From NCBI GenBank assembly GCA_016184455.1, contig JACPCS010000115.1, positions 1-49,494 of the forward strand: a DNA stretch of 49,494 nt. Direction: 5' to 3'. Origin of the DNA: Acidobacteriota bacterium. GTDB lineage: Bacteria > Acidobacteriota > Vicinamibacteria > Vicinamibacterales > UBA2999. The stretch's first letter is position 1; each line of letters begins with the position of its first letter. The notes under the pieces are model-generated. The model was not told where the DNA came from. It saw nothing but the letters and a program-made list of their open reading frames with translations, and made no database searches. Made by a program: the position numbers and the translations under genes. This document shows positions 1 to 7,641 of the stretch, in pieces.

Positions 1-96
<96 letters not shown>

Positions 97-108
97 AGTA
101 GTATCTGC

Positions 109-182
109 CGCAACGCTTAACGGCGTTGCGGGATTCCTTCTCAGCCCGCTTCGTCAGATGATGAAGCGGGCTTCTTCCTTTC
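109..182 (+). terminator. rRNA operon terminator, two hairpins
   Basis: Two perfect hairpins follow the 5S gene. CGCAACGC (109-116) pairs with GCGTTGCG (123-130). AGCCCGCTTC (143-152) pairs with GAAGCGGGCT (163-172) and runs into the pyrimidine/T-rich tail TTCTTCCTTTC. This is the expected shape of an intrinsic terminator ending the rRNA transcript. The next gene starts at 183, immediately after the tail, so its promoter must overlap or precede the hairpins. Confidence 0.8.
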
Positions 183-1541
183 ATGGACCACCTGTTCCTA
201 CGGCTCCCGGGCCGCCGCCTGCTGCTCGCCGACGTGCACGCAAGCCTCGAGGGACACGGCATCGGGTACGGCATGATGCTCGTGCGCATGCGCCGCGTCT
301 TCGCGGCCGGCCAGATGCTGCGCGCGCAGGTGTTTTTCGTCCCCTCCGGCAAGGCGCTCAACACGGCGGTGACCAGCCTGCAGTGCGACGATCCAGTCAT
401 TGTCGCAGCGGGCAGCTGGTCGGCCCGTGCCCTGACACTTCTCTGGTGGATCGCGGCCCCGGTTCGCGCCGGCAATTCGTGGCTGTGGATCCGGCGTTCG
501 ATCGCATGGCTGGTGGTCGGCCCGGTCTACGGCGCGGTCGAGCGCTCGACGTGGCTGCCGCGGCATCTCCGCCGGTTCGTCATGCAGCGCGGCCCGGTGT
601 ACCGCCGCCTCAAGCGCACCATCCGCGCCTACGCCGCGCACGCCGAGACGCGCTGGACGCGCCTGTACGAGGATCAGGCGCGCACGCGCCTCAGAGCACT
701 CGAGACGGCGGGTCATGAAGCCGCGCCCATCCGGCTGCGGATGCCGGCCGATCGCGAAGAGCAGACGGCGAAAGCGGCGGCTGCGCTCGGGATCGATCCC
801 GCCGCGCCGATCGTCACCGTGCACGTGCGCGAATCCGGCTATCGGTTCGCATCAGGCCTGCGTCAGCGAGGCTGGGACACCATCCGAAACGCGCGGATCG
901 AGACGTACTGGCCGGCGTTCCGGGCGCTCGTCAAGCGCGGGTACACGGTCGTGCGGCTGGGCGACCCCACGATGACGCCGGTGCAGTTGCGCGGCGTCGT
1001 GGACCTGGCGACCTCGCCCGCACGCAGCCCGTGGCTCGACATCTGGTGCACCATGCGGAGCGAGTTCCTGGTCGGATGCGACTCCGGGCCGTCATGGCTC
1101 GCCGTACTGCTCGGCGTCCCGGTGCTCACCGTCAACGCCGTGCACTTCCGCGACCTCTCGCGCCCCTCCGACCGCATCGTCTGCAAGCTCGCGCGCGACC
1201 GCACGACCGGCGCCACGTTGTCGGTATCGGACATGCTCAGCGGCGACTTCCTGCGCGTCGGCTTCAAGGGCGATCGCTTCGAGTGCATCGACAACACCCC
1301 CGCCGATGTCCGCCGCGCCGTCCTCGACATGATCGACGTCGTCCACGGCCGCGAGCGGCGCTCGTCGTGGCAGAACCGGTTCACTCGACGGCTGCGGGAG
1401 CTCGAGCGCCAGGGCCTGGGCGGGCGTTCGGCGCTCGAAGGAGTGGCGATCATGGGGCGTGCGCGCGGCACGCTCTCGCGGACGTTCGCGAAGCAGTATT
1501 TCGTGTGGCGCGCCGGCGCCTCGCACGAGCAGGTCACATGA
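183..1541 (+). CDS. glycosyltransferase, TIGR04372-like
   Basis: A 452-residue soluble protein that looks like the TIGR04372 family of putative glycosyltransferases, found in surface-polysaccharide and modified-sugar loci. The C-terminal half has the family hallmarks: IVTVHVRES at about 210-218, then RNARIETYWPAFRALVKRGY and VVRLGD at about 235-261, then FLVGCDSGPSWLAVLLGVPV at about 295-314, which resembles the nucleotide-sugar end of GT-B enzymes. The acceptor and donor cannot be read from the sequence. The ATG at 183 lies directly after the rRNA terminator. The stop at 1541 is 4 nt before the next start, so the two genes are probably co-transcribed. Confidence 0.75.
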   Translation: MDHLFLRLPGRRLLLADVHASLEGHGIGYGMMLVRMRRVFAAGQMLRAQVFFVPSGKALNTAVTSLQCDDPVIVAAGSWSARALTLLWWIAAPVRAGNSWLWIRRSIAWLVVGPVYGAVERSTWLPRHLRRFVMQRGPVYRRLKRTIRAYAAHAETRWTRLYEDQARTRLRALETAGHEAAPIRLRMPADREEQTAKAAAALGIDPAAPIVTVHVRESGYRFASGLRQRGWDTIRNARIETYWPAFRALVKRGYTVVRLGDPTMTPVQLRGVVDLATSPARSPWLDIWCTMRSEFLVGCDSGPSWLAVLLGVPVLTVNAVHFRDLSRPSDRIVCKLARDRTTGATLSVSDMLSGDFLRVGFKGDRFECIDNTPADVRRAVLDMIDVVHGRERRSSWQNRFTRRLRELERQGLGGRSALEGVAIMGRARGTLSRTFAKQYFVWRAGASHEQVT

Positions 1542-1545
1542 CGCC

Positions 1546-2451
1546 ATGCACGTCGTGTTCTCGCCGCGCTACCGCGTCGATATAGGCCCGCACGTCTTTC
1601 CGACGCAGAAATACCAGCTCGTGCACGACCGCCTGCTGCGCGACCGCCTCATCGACGCGGCTGACGTGCTCGAGCCCGAACCCGCGCCGTGGGAGGACCT
1701 GGCGCTCGTCCACACCGCCGACTACCTGTCCGGGTTGCGCGACGGGACGCTCTCCGAGGAGGCGATCCTCCAGCTCGAGCTCCCCTGGTCGCACGAGATG
1801 GTCGAGGGCTTCCGCACGATGGTTGGCGGTACGATCCTGGCCGCGCGGCGCGCCGTGGCTGGCGAGACGATCGCCGCTCACATCGGCGGCGGTCTCCACC
1901 ACGCGTTTCCCAATCACGGCGAGGGCTTCTGCCCGTTCAACGACGTGGCGGTTGCCATTCGCGTCCTCCAGCGCGACGCTCTGGCCAGCCGCGCGGCCGT
2001 CGTGGATCTCGACGTGCACCATGGGAACGGCACCGCGTTCGTCTTCGAGTCCGACCCGCGCGTGTTCACGTTCTCGATGCACCAGGAGCACAACTATCCC
2101 ATGTGGAAACCGCGCGGATCGCTCGACATCGGCCTCGCCGACGGTACGGGCGACGCAGCTTTTCTGGAGCAGCTCGAAGCGGCGCTGCCGCAGGTGATGG
2201 CGTCGACGCCCGAGTGCGTCTTCTATCTCGCGGGCGCCGATCCATACGATCAGGACCAGCTCGGCGGCCTCAGCCTCACGCAGGAGGGCCTCCGCCAGCG
2301 CGATCGCCTGGTGATCGAGACGGTGCGCCGAGCGGGCGTCCCGCTCGCCGCGGTCCTTGCCGGCGGTTACGCGCGCCGTGTCGAGGACACCGTGGCCATC
2401 CACGTGGCGACCATCGACGAGGCCCGGCGCGCGTGCGAGGGTCGAGTATGA
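1546..2451 (+). CDS. histone deacetylase-family hydrolase
   Basis: A 301-residue member of the arginase/deacetylase fold (HDAC, AcuC, acetylpolyamine amidohydrolase group), a zinc-dependent amidohydrolase removing acetyl or acyl groups from amines. Visible catalytic pieces are GGGLHHAFP (His118/119), DLDVHHGNG (Asp154, Asp156, His158) and GADPYDQDQLGG (Asp232), that is the His pair and the Asp/His/Asp zinc ligands. The length is close to the minimal catalytic domain. ATG 1546 is chosen over an upstream in-frame ATG at 1459 because homology starts with HVVFSPRY and the gene then abuts the preceding stop by 4 nt. The physiological substrate is unknown. Confidence 0.88.
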   Translation: MHVVFSPRYRVDIGPHVFPTQKYQLVHDRLLRDRLIDAADVLEPEPAPWEDLALVHTADYLSGLRDGTLSEEAILQLELPWSHEMVEGFRTMVGGTILAARRAVAGETIAAHIGGGLHHAFPNHGEGFCPFNDVAVAIRVLQRDALASRAAVVDLDVHHGNGTAFVFESDPRVFTFSMHQEHNYPMWKPRGSLDIGLADGTGDAAFLEQLEAALPQVMASTPECVFYLAGADPYDQDQLGGLSLTQEGLRQRDRLVIETVRRAGVPLAAVLAGGYARRVEDTVAIHVATIDEARRACEGRV

Positions 2452-2472
2452 GCACGGTCGTCTCGAGCTGGT

Positions 2473-2850
2473 TTAGTCCAACAGCCGCTTTGCTTTCTTC
2501 ACATCGTCGGGCACAATCGCCAGCTCGACGAGATTTCCAGCGATGCCGGTGAGATAGATCGCCCGCAGGTTGACACCACCGTCCCCCAGCTTGCGGCTGA
2601 CGGCGGCCAACTCGCCGGCGCGATTCTCGAGCAGCACCTGCACGACTTCGCTCTCCTCGAACCTGATATTGGCGTCCTCCAGCGCCCTACGCGCCGCTTC
2701 GACGTCGTCGGCGATGATGCGAACGGTGACGTACTTGTCGATCGCCAGGCCTGCAACCGATTTGATGTTGACCCGCTGGGCGCTCAGGGCGCTCGCGACG
2801 CGCGCGAGTTCGCCGGGACGATGGGTGAGCTGGATGGCGAAATCTCTCAT
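2473..2850 (-). CDS. tandem ACT-domain protein
   Basis: A 125-residue protein made of two ACT repeats and nothing else. The first (about 1-70) reads FAIQLTHRPGELARVASALS...VNIKSV, the second (about 70-125) VVQVLLENRAGELAAVSRKL...VNLRAIYLTG. Both show the ACT beta-alpha signature with the ligand-binding Gly-Glu-Leu turn. Stand-alone tandem ACT proteins bind small ligands, often amino acids, and are thought to regulate amino-acid metabolism; the ligand here is not readable. It converges on the deacetylase gene with 21 nt between stops, and is divergent from the OsmC gene. Confidence 0.88.
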   Translation of the reverse strand: MRDFAIQLTHRPGELARVASALSAQRVNIKSVAGLAIDKYVTVRIIADDVEAARRALEDANIRFEESEVVQVLLENRAGELAAVSRKLGDGGVNLRAIYLTGIAGNLVELAIVPDDVKKAKRLLD

Positions 2851-2949
2851 GCTCCCCTCCTGACCGAAGGCGTATAGGTACTACGAAGGGAACAAAAACA
2901 CCATGCCGTCCCGCAAGGACGGATGGGCCTGTGATATCGTTCGGCCACA

Positions 2950-3417
2950 ATGGCGGAGCCGACCTACACCAGCCGGATCCACATCGATCGCATCAAGGGA
3001 CCCATTCGCCACGCCTACGTCGCGCCGTTCAAGGAGCCGATCCGGTTCGGCGTGCACGGCGCGATCAAGCAGTTCTACGGCGTGGAGCCGGACGAGGAGC
3101 TCCCGGCGACGCTCGATCACATCATTGCCGCCGTCGGCGGTTGACTGCTCGGCACTCTTGCCGGCGCACTGGCGGTGCGCCAGATACCCGTGGAACCCAG
3201 CAAGGTGTCGGCCGACGTCGAGGGAGACGTCGAGGCAGTCGACCGTGTGCTCCGAATCGCGAGGATGCGCGTGCGCTATCGGATCAGCATCCCGAAGGGG
3301 ACGCGAGAGGCGGCCGCGCGCGCGGTGGCGACGCACGCCGACAAATGTCCGGCGGCAACGAGCGTCAAGGGGTGCATTCCGATCGACATCACCGCGGATA
3401 TTACCGAGGAGAGTTAG
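2950..3417 (+). CDS. OsmC/Ohr-family peroxidase, probable selenoprotein
   Basis: Read through the TGA at 3142-3144, this is one continuous 155-residue OsmC/Ohr-like protein. OsmC/Ohr enzymes reduce organic hydroperoxides using two cysteines about 65 residues apart. The N-terminal half gives AYVAPFKEPIRFGVHGAIKQ and LPATLDHIIAAVGG. Codon 65 is TGA, exactly where the peroxidatic Cys belongs (family pattern GG-Cys-L.GTLAGAL). The same frame continues LLGTLAGALAVR, then RVRYRISIP and DKCPAATSVKGCIP with the resolving Cys133, 68 residues later. Both halves keep family conservation with no frameshift. Selenocysteine insertion is therefore the best reading; a simple nonsense mutation is the alternative. 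Sec machinery is not in the window. The TAG stop touches a foldback repeat. Confidence 0.8.
3163..3183 (+). promoter_or_regulatory. candidate bacterial SECIS hairpin
   Basis: Just after the in-frame TGA there are two mutually exclusive strong hairpins. GGCGCAC (3163-3169) pairs perfectly with GTGCGCC (3175-3181) around the loop TGGCG. Alternatively CTGGCG (3169-3174) pairs with CGCCAG (3178-3183) around GTG. The first loop starts 25 nt after the TGA, the second 30 nt. Bacterial SECIS elements are usually a small loop with a G in its first two bases about 16-37 nt after the UGA, so both satisfy the rule. GC-rich DNA gives chance hairpins, so this is support rather than proof. Confidence 0.6.
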
Positions 3418-3481
3418 GCGGGTCTGAAGACCCGCCCATACGCGGGGCGGCTGCCGTAGAGGCGGACCTCGAGGTCCGCCT
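3417..3481. repeat. foldback repeats, GGCGGGTCT and AGGCGGACCT types
   Basis: Between the convergent OsmC and PspC genes lie two perfect hairpins: GGCGGGTCT (3417-3425) with AGACCCGCC (3428-3436), and AGGCGGACCT (3460-3469) with AGGTCCGCCT (3472-3481). Close relatives recur at 4025-4044 and 5378-5439, always in the same short spacer context. There is no T-run, so they are not classical intrinsic terminators, although they could block transcription from either side. Confidence 0.85.
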
Positions 3482-3487
3482 ACGGGC

Positions 3488-4012
3488 TCAGGGTGTCGAC
3501 GGCGACGGCTCGAGCCGCTCCGGCGCGGCTGACGGCATCACGAACCAGGCGAGCAGGTACACGAGCACGCCGCAGATCACCGCGCCCGGGTAGATGGCCA
3601 GCACGACCGCCGCGATGCGCACCAGCGTCGAATCGACGTCGAAGTAGTCGGCCAGCCCGCCGCACACGCCCGCGATCTTGCGGTTCGTGGCCGAGCGCTG
3701 CAGCCGCCGGACGGTCGCAGGGCGCGGTGCGGCCGCTGCGTCGGAGGGCAGCAGGATCCAGGCAACGGCATAGGCAATCACCCCACCGATAATCACACCC
3801 GGCACGACCGACAGAATGACCCAGAGCAGCCGCACGACGGTCGGGTCGGTGTTGAGATAGGCCGCAATGCCGGCACAGACGCCGCCGAGTTTTCCCTCGG
3901 CGGGACGCCGCGTCAGCCGCCTCGGCGCCGCAGGTTCCTGCGCCGGCGCGCCGCAATAGCGGCAGAAGGCCGAATCCGCCTCAATCTCTCTCGCGCAACG
4001 CCTGCATGTCAT
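3488..4012 (-). CDS. zinc-ribbon protein with two PspC domains
   Basis: A 174-residue membrane protein. It starts with a zinc ribbon (Cys3, Cys6, Cys17, Cys20: CRRC...CRYC), followed by two PspC domains at about 35-95 and 105-160, each beginning with a G.CAG/GVCGG(IL)A.Y motif and a hydrophobic hairpin (VVRLLWVILSVVPGVIIG; LVRIAAVVLAIYPGAVICG). PspC-domain proteins are inner-membrane proteins linked in some bacteria to phage-shock envelope-stress signalling; no other psp gene is nearby, so that role is only a family-level guess. The zinc ribbon at the cytoplasmic N-terminus may mediate protein contacts. Confidence 0.88.
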   Translation of the reverse strand: MTCRRCAREIEADSAFCRYCGAPAQEPAAPRRLTRRPAEGKLGGVCAGIAAYLNTDPTVVRLLWVILSVVPGVIIGGVIAYAVAWILLPSDAAAAPRPATVRRLQRSATNRKIAGVCGGLADYFDVDSTLVRIAAVVLAIYPGAVICGVLVYLLAWFVMPSAAPERLEPSPSTP

Positions 4013-4024
4013 AGTTCGACTCCC

Positions 4025-4044
4025 GGCGGGTCCAAGGACCCGCC
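4025..4044. repeat. foldback repeat, GGCGGGTCC type
   Basis: GGCGGGTCC (4025-4033), AA, GGACCCGCC (4036-4044): a perfect 9-bp hairpin of the same family as 3417-3436 and 5378-5397. It lies between the PspC gene start and the DUF2784 gene end, in a 66-nt spacer that shows nothing else clear. Confidence 0.85.
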
Positions 4045-4078
4045 TACATCACCATACGTGGCCAGCCGGCGGAACGAT

Positions 4079-4471
4079 TCACGCCGGCGCCGGACGACGG
4101 GACCCCCACAGCCAGCCGTAGAGCACCAGATTCACCGCCAGCACTGCCGCGCCGATGACACACTGCGCCTCACGCGTCAGCCCGTCTGGATAGAGCACGG
4201 GAAACAAGTGCCGCGCGACGAAATCGCCGCTGTAGAACTCGAGTCCGGCCCTGGCGCGCAGGTCGTTTTCGAGCGGCGTCAACGGACAAATCCCGCCGGA
4301 GAACTCGATGAACGCCGCCCAGGCCACGGCCGGCAGGTGCACCCACGGGATCCAGCGCCAGCGGAGCGCGAGCAGCGCGCCCGATGCCGCAAAGACGACG
4401 AACGCGAAGTGAATCAGGACGACCAGGCCGGCCAGGAGCGCGAACGAGGCCATAAACTGATCGTACTGCAT
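4079..4471 (-). CDS. DUF2784 membrane protein
   Basis: About 130 residues with four hydrophobic segments (FALLAGLVVLIHFAFVVFA, WRWIPWVHLPAVAWAAFIEF, and two near the C-terminus). The central FIEFSGGICPLTPLEN block is the signature of DUF2784, a small integral membrane family of unknown function. The start is uncertain: ATG 4471 is used; ATG 4453 (MASFALL) is the main alternative, and the frame stays open upstream to 4522 inside the divergent fpg gene. With the 4471 start, its start codon and that of fpg are only 2 nt apart on opposite strands. Confidence 0.8.
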   Translation of the reverse strand: MQYDQFMASFALLAGLVVLIHFAFVVFAASGALLALRWRWIPWVHLPAVAWAAFIEFSGGICPLTPLENDLRARAGLEFYSGDFVARHLFPVLYPDGLTREAQCVIGAAVLAVNLVLYGWLWGSRRPAPA

Positions 4472-4473
4472 CG

Positions 4474-5388
4474 ATGCCAGAGCTGCCGGACATTGCCCTC
4501 TATCTCCACGCGCTGCAGCCACGCATCGTCGGCCGGCGTATCGAGGGAGTCAGGCTCGCGAGTCCCTTCCTGCTGCGGTCGATCGCGCCGACGCTCGACG
4601 CGGTCCGCGGCCGGACGGTCGTCGGGCTCGAGCGCCTGGGCAAACGGATCGTCCTCGAGACGGAGGGCGAGCTGTTTCTGGTCTTTCATCTGATGATCGC
4701 GGGTCGCTTCCGCTGGAAGCCGCCCCGCGCCCCGATTCCCGGCAAGGTGGGTCTGCTGGCGCTGGACTTCGAGCACGGGACGCTCGTGCTGACCGAAGCT
4801 GGCACGAAGCGGCAGGCATCGCTGCACGTCGTCGCGGGCCGCGCCGCGCTGGCGGAGCACGATCCAGGCGGGCTGGAGGTGCTCGACGCGGATCTCTCTG
4901 CATTCGACCGCGTGCTGCGCGCCGAGAATCACACGCTCAAGCGGGCGCTCACCGATCCGCACCTGTTCAGCGGCATCGGCAACGCGTACTCGGATGAAAT
5001 TCTGCACGCCGCGCGGCTGTCTCCCCTCAAGCAGACGCAGTCGCTGACCGATGAAGAGGTGCGGCGCCTGTTCGAGGCCACGCGCACGACGCTCACCGGG
5101 TGGATGCGCCGGCTGCAGGAGGAGACCGGCGGCGCTTTTCCAGAGAAGGTCACGGCGTTTCGCGATGGGATGGCGGTGCACGGCCGCTACGGACAGCCCT
5201 GTCCCGACTGCGGCGCGCCGGTGCAGCGTGTGGTGTACGCAGCCAGCGAGGCGAACTATTGCGCCAACTGTCAGACCGCCGGCCGCCTGCTGGCCGACCG
5301 CTCGCTTTCGCGGCTGCTGCGCGACGACTGGCCGCGCACACTCGACGAGCTCGAGCGCCGTCGGCGCGGATCTTCTCGGCGGGCCTGA
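4474..5388 (+). CDS. mutM: formamidopyrimidine-DNA glycosylase (Fpg/Nei family)
   Basis: A 304-residue bifunctional DNA glycosylase/AP lyase removing oxidised bases. Pro2 (Schiff-base nucleophile) and Glu3 are present in MPELPD, so the ATG at 4474 is certain. Lys57 is in ERLGKRIV, at the family position. The H2TH region reads FSGIGNAYSDEILHAARLSP (166-185). A zinc finger closes the protein with Cys243, Cys246, Cys263 and Cys266. Position 6 is Asp rather than the usual Glu of MutM, and HLMIAGRF differs from the classic MutM loop, so an Nei-like specificity cannot be excluded. The stop codon lies in the loop of a foldback repeat. Confidence 0.88.
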   Translation: MPELPDIALYLHALQPRIVGRRIEGVRLASPFLLRSIAPTLDAVRGRTVVGLERLGKRIVLETEGELFLVFHLMIAGRFRWKPPRAPIPGKVGLLALDFEHGTLVLTEAGTKRQASLHVVAGRAALAEHDPGGLEVLDADLSAFDRVLRAENHTLKRALTDPHLFSGIGNAYSDEILHAARLSPLKQTQSLTDEEVRRLFEATRTTLTGWMRRLQEETGGAFPEKVTAFRDGMAVHGRYGQPCPDCGAPVQRVVYAASEANYCANCQTAGRLLADRSLSRLLRDDWPRTLDELERRRRGSSRRA

Positions 5389-5439
5389 AGGCCCGCCTCT
5401 ACGACCCGCCCGATGTAGAGGCGGACCTTGGGTCCGCCT
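5378..5439. repeat. foldback repeat pair at the end of fpg
   Basis: GGCGGGCCT (5378-5386) pairs with AGGCCCGCC (5389-5397); the fpg stop codon TGA (5386-5388) straddles the loop. A second hairpin follows: AGGCGGACC (5419-5427) with GGTCCGCCT (5431-5439). This is the same two-part arrangement as at 3417-3481, placed just before the next gene. Confidence 0.85.
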
Positions 5440-5456
5440 ATCATGTGACGAATCCG

Positions 5457-6935
5457 ATGTCGCCCAGGATTCTCTCCTTGGTTGCCGCGCTGATCGTGAT
5501 TGCCGCACCGTCGCGGGGTCAGAACGCGCCGGAGCTGCGCTGGGGCGGCGACTCGGAGGGCGGCGCGCCGTTCGTCGAGGCCGACCCGCAGGACCCGACG
5601 AAACTCGTGGGCTTCGACGTCGAGATCGCGGGGCTCGTGGCGCGTGAGCTCGGACGCGCGCCGCGCTTCGTCCAGGTGTCGTTCACGACGCTCGAGGCGT
5701 CGGCCGTCCGCGGCGACTTCGACATCGGCCTGAGCGGGATCGAGGACACGTCCGCTCGCCGCGCGCGGCTCGCGGTCACGGTTCCCTACTACGAGTTCCA
5801 CGAGGTGCTCACCGTGCGCGAAGCGGATCGCGCCCGGGTCCGCACGCTGGCCGACCTGCGCGGCCGCCGCGTGGCCACGCTCGGCGCCACGCTCGCGTAC
5901 GACATCCTTGTCGCCGCGGAAGCCGAGCACGGCATCGTTCCGGTGACGTACGAAGACGACGTGCATCCGTACAGCGATCTGGCGCTCGGGCGGGTGGACG
6001 CCGTCGTCCTCGACGCCGTGCTCGCGGCGCGCGGGATCACGCGCAACCCAGGCCTGGTGAATCAGGAGGCGGATATCGGTGTCGGCTATTACGTAGGGAT
6101 CCTCGCGCCCGGTCGGTCGGTGCTCCGCGATCGGATCAACGACATCCTGAAGCAGGCGATGCGCGATGGCCGCCTCGAGGCGATCTTCCGGCGCTGGAAC
6201 ATGTGGAACGACGATCAACCTCGCCTGTACGCGCGTGTGCGTGCGAGCCCGACCGACGAAACGGTGCCGATCTCGCAGGGCACGCCGCCCGGGGCATGGG
6301 AGGCGACGCGCCGCTATTTTCCCGCGCTGCTCCAGGCTGCCGTCATCACCGTGGCGCTCTCCTGCGCGGCGATGGCGCTCGCCGTCGCGCTCGGCGTGCT
6401 CATCGCGAGCGGCCGCGTGTATGGCGCGCGCCCGCTGCAGGCGGCACTCACCGGATACGTGGAGGTGATGCGCGGTACACCGCTCCTGCTGCAGCTGCTC
6501 GTCCTCTACTTCGGTCTCGCGTCGCTCATCCAGCTGCCGGCGTTCGTCGCGGCCTTCGTCGGGCTCGGCCTCAATTACGCCGCCTACGAGAGCGAGATCT
6601 ACCGCGGCGCGCTCGAAGCGGTGCCGCCGGGGCAGCTCGACGCCGCGCGCGCCCTGGGGCTCACCGACGCGCAGACGCTCGCGCTCGTGCGCGGGCCGCA
6701 AGCGTTTCGCCTCGCCCTGGCGCCGATGACCAACGACTTCGTGGCGCTCCTCAAGGACAGCTCCCTCGTCTCGCTCATCACCGTCGTCGAGCTGACGCGC
6801 CAGACGACGATCTTCGCGGCAAACATCGGGAGCTGGGTCGTACCGGGGGCGCTGTGCGCCGCGCTCTACCTCGCGATGTCGCTGCCGCTCGCCCGGCTCG
6901 CGCGGCGCATCGAGAAGGGATGGCGGAGGGGGTGA
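5457..6935 (+). CDS. amino-acid ABC transporter, substrate-binding/permease fusion
   Basis: A 492-residue fusion. After a signal/anchor segment (SLVAALIVIAAPSRGQ) comes a family 3 periplasmic binding domain (about 25-255), with the typical FVEADPQDPTKLVGFDVEIA start and FDIGLSGIEDTSARRARLAV. From about 280 to 490 follows a HisM/GlnP-type permease: AAVITVALSCAAMALAVALGV, the conserved YVEVMRGTPLLLQLLVLYFG, and the EAA loop AVPPGQLDAARALGLTDAQT. Such fusions import polar amino acids, with the sensor tethered to the channel. ATG 5457 is used; GTG 5445 is possible. It overlaps the ATPase gene in TGATG. Confidence 0.88.
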   Translation: MSPRILSLVAALIVIAAPSRGQNAPELRWGGDSEGGAPFVEADPQDPTKLVGFDVEIAGLVARELGRAPRFVQVSFTTLEASAVRGDFDIGLSGIEDTSARRARLAVTVPYYEFHEVLTVREADRARVRTLADLRGRRVATLGATLAYDILVAAEAEHGIVPVTYEDDVHPYSDLALGRVDAVVLDAVLAARGITRNPGLVNQEADIGVGYYVGILAPGRSVLRDRINDILKQAMRDGRLEAIFRRWNMWNDDQPRLYARVRASPTDETVPISQGTPPGAWEATRRYFPALLQAAVITVALSCAAMALAVALGVLIASGRVYGARPLQAALTGYVEVMRGTPLLLQLLVLYFGLASLIQLPAFVAAFVGLGLNYAAYESEIYRGALEAVPPGQLDAARALGLTDAQTLALVRGPQAFRLALAPMTNDFVALLKDSSLVSLITVVELTRQTTIFAANIGSWVVPGALCAALYLAMSLPLARLARRIEKGWRRG

Positions 6936-7585
6936 TGCTCGAGCTCCAGGATGTCGCCATCCGCCGCGGCGATCGCCTCATCGTCGAGGGGCTGGGGTTT
7001 TCGGCGACGCGCGGCGAGCTGGTGGCGCTGATGGGCGCCTCCGGCGCTGGAAAGACCAGCGTGCTGCGCGCGATTGCGGGGCTGGATCCGATCGCCGCGG
7101 GCGAGATTCACGTCAACGGCGTCCGGCTTGCCGCCGGCCGCCTGCCCCGCGGCTCGCACGCCCGCAAGCTGCATCGATCCGTCGGCATCGTCTTTCAGTT
7201 CCATCATCTGTTCGCGCACATGACCGCGCTCGAGAACGTGTGGCTCGCGCCGGTGCACGCGCTGAAGCAACCGCGTGCCGGGGCCGAGCGGCGGGCGCGC
7301 ACGCTGCTCGAGGCGCTTGGGGTCGGCGGCCGCGCCGGGGCGCTGCCGCACGAGCTCTCGGGCGGCGAGGCGCAGCGCGTGGCGATTGCGCGAGCGCTTG
7401 CCGTGGAACCACCCGTCCTGCTGATGGACGAGCCGACGGCGTCGCTCGACCCCGCGCGCCGCAGCGATCTCGCCGCAACGCTGCGCGATCTGGCCGCCGA
7501 GGGGCGGACGATCGTCATCGCGACACATGACGTCGAGTTCGTGCGGGCGTGCACGCGCCGGACGGTCACGCTGGACGGCAGCTAG
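6935..7585 (+). CDS. amino-acid ABC transporter ATP-binding protein
   Basis: A 216-residue ABC ATPase that should power the preceding permease. Walker A is GASGAGKT (34-41), the Q-loop FQFHHLF, signature LSGGEAQRVAIARAL, Walker B VLLMDEPTASLD and the switch His in ATHDVEF. ATG 6935 shares its A with the TGA stop of the permease gene, giving tight translational coupling; an in-frame ATG at 6920 is an alternative. It is somewhat shorter than the usual 240 residues of GlnQ-type subunits. Confidence 0.92.
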   Translation: MLELQDVAIRRGDRLIVEGLGFSATRGELVALMGASGAGKTSVLRAIAGLDPIAAGEIHVNGVRLAAGRLPRGSHARKLHRSVGIVFQFHHLFAHMTALENVWLAPVHALKQPRAGAERRARTLLEALGVGGRAGALPHELSGGEAQRVAIARALAVEPPVLLMDEPTASLDPARRSDLAATLRDLAAEGRTIVIATHDVEFVRACTRRTVTLDGS

Positions 7586-7641
7586 CCCCCAACGCGCGGA
7601 CTTTGTGCATTGGGGTGCTTTAGAATGATCGCGCGTCGACG

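Noticed and set aside
3142-3144. Reading the TGA in the OsmC gene as a simple nonsense mutation (pseudogene)
   Set aside because: It hits only the redox-active Cys position, the rest of the frame is undamaged and conserved, and a SECIS-like hairpin follows. Kept as the formal alternative.
3417-3481. Foldbacks as ordinary rho-independent terminators
   Set aside because: None has a following T-run, several lie between co-directional genes or inside coding sequence, and many are translated.
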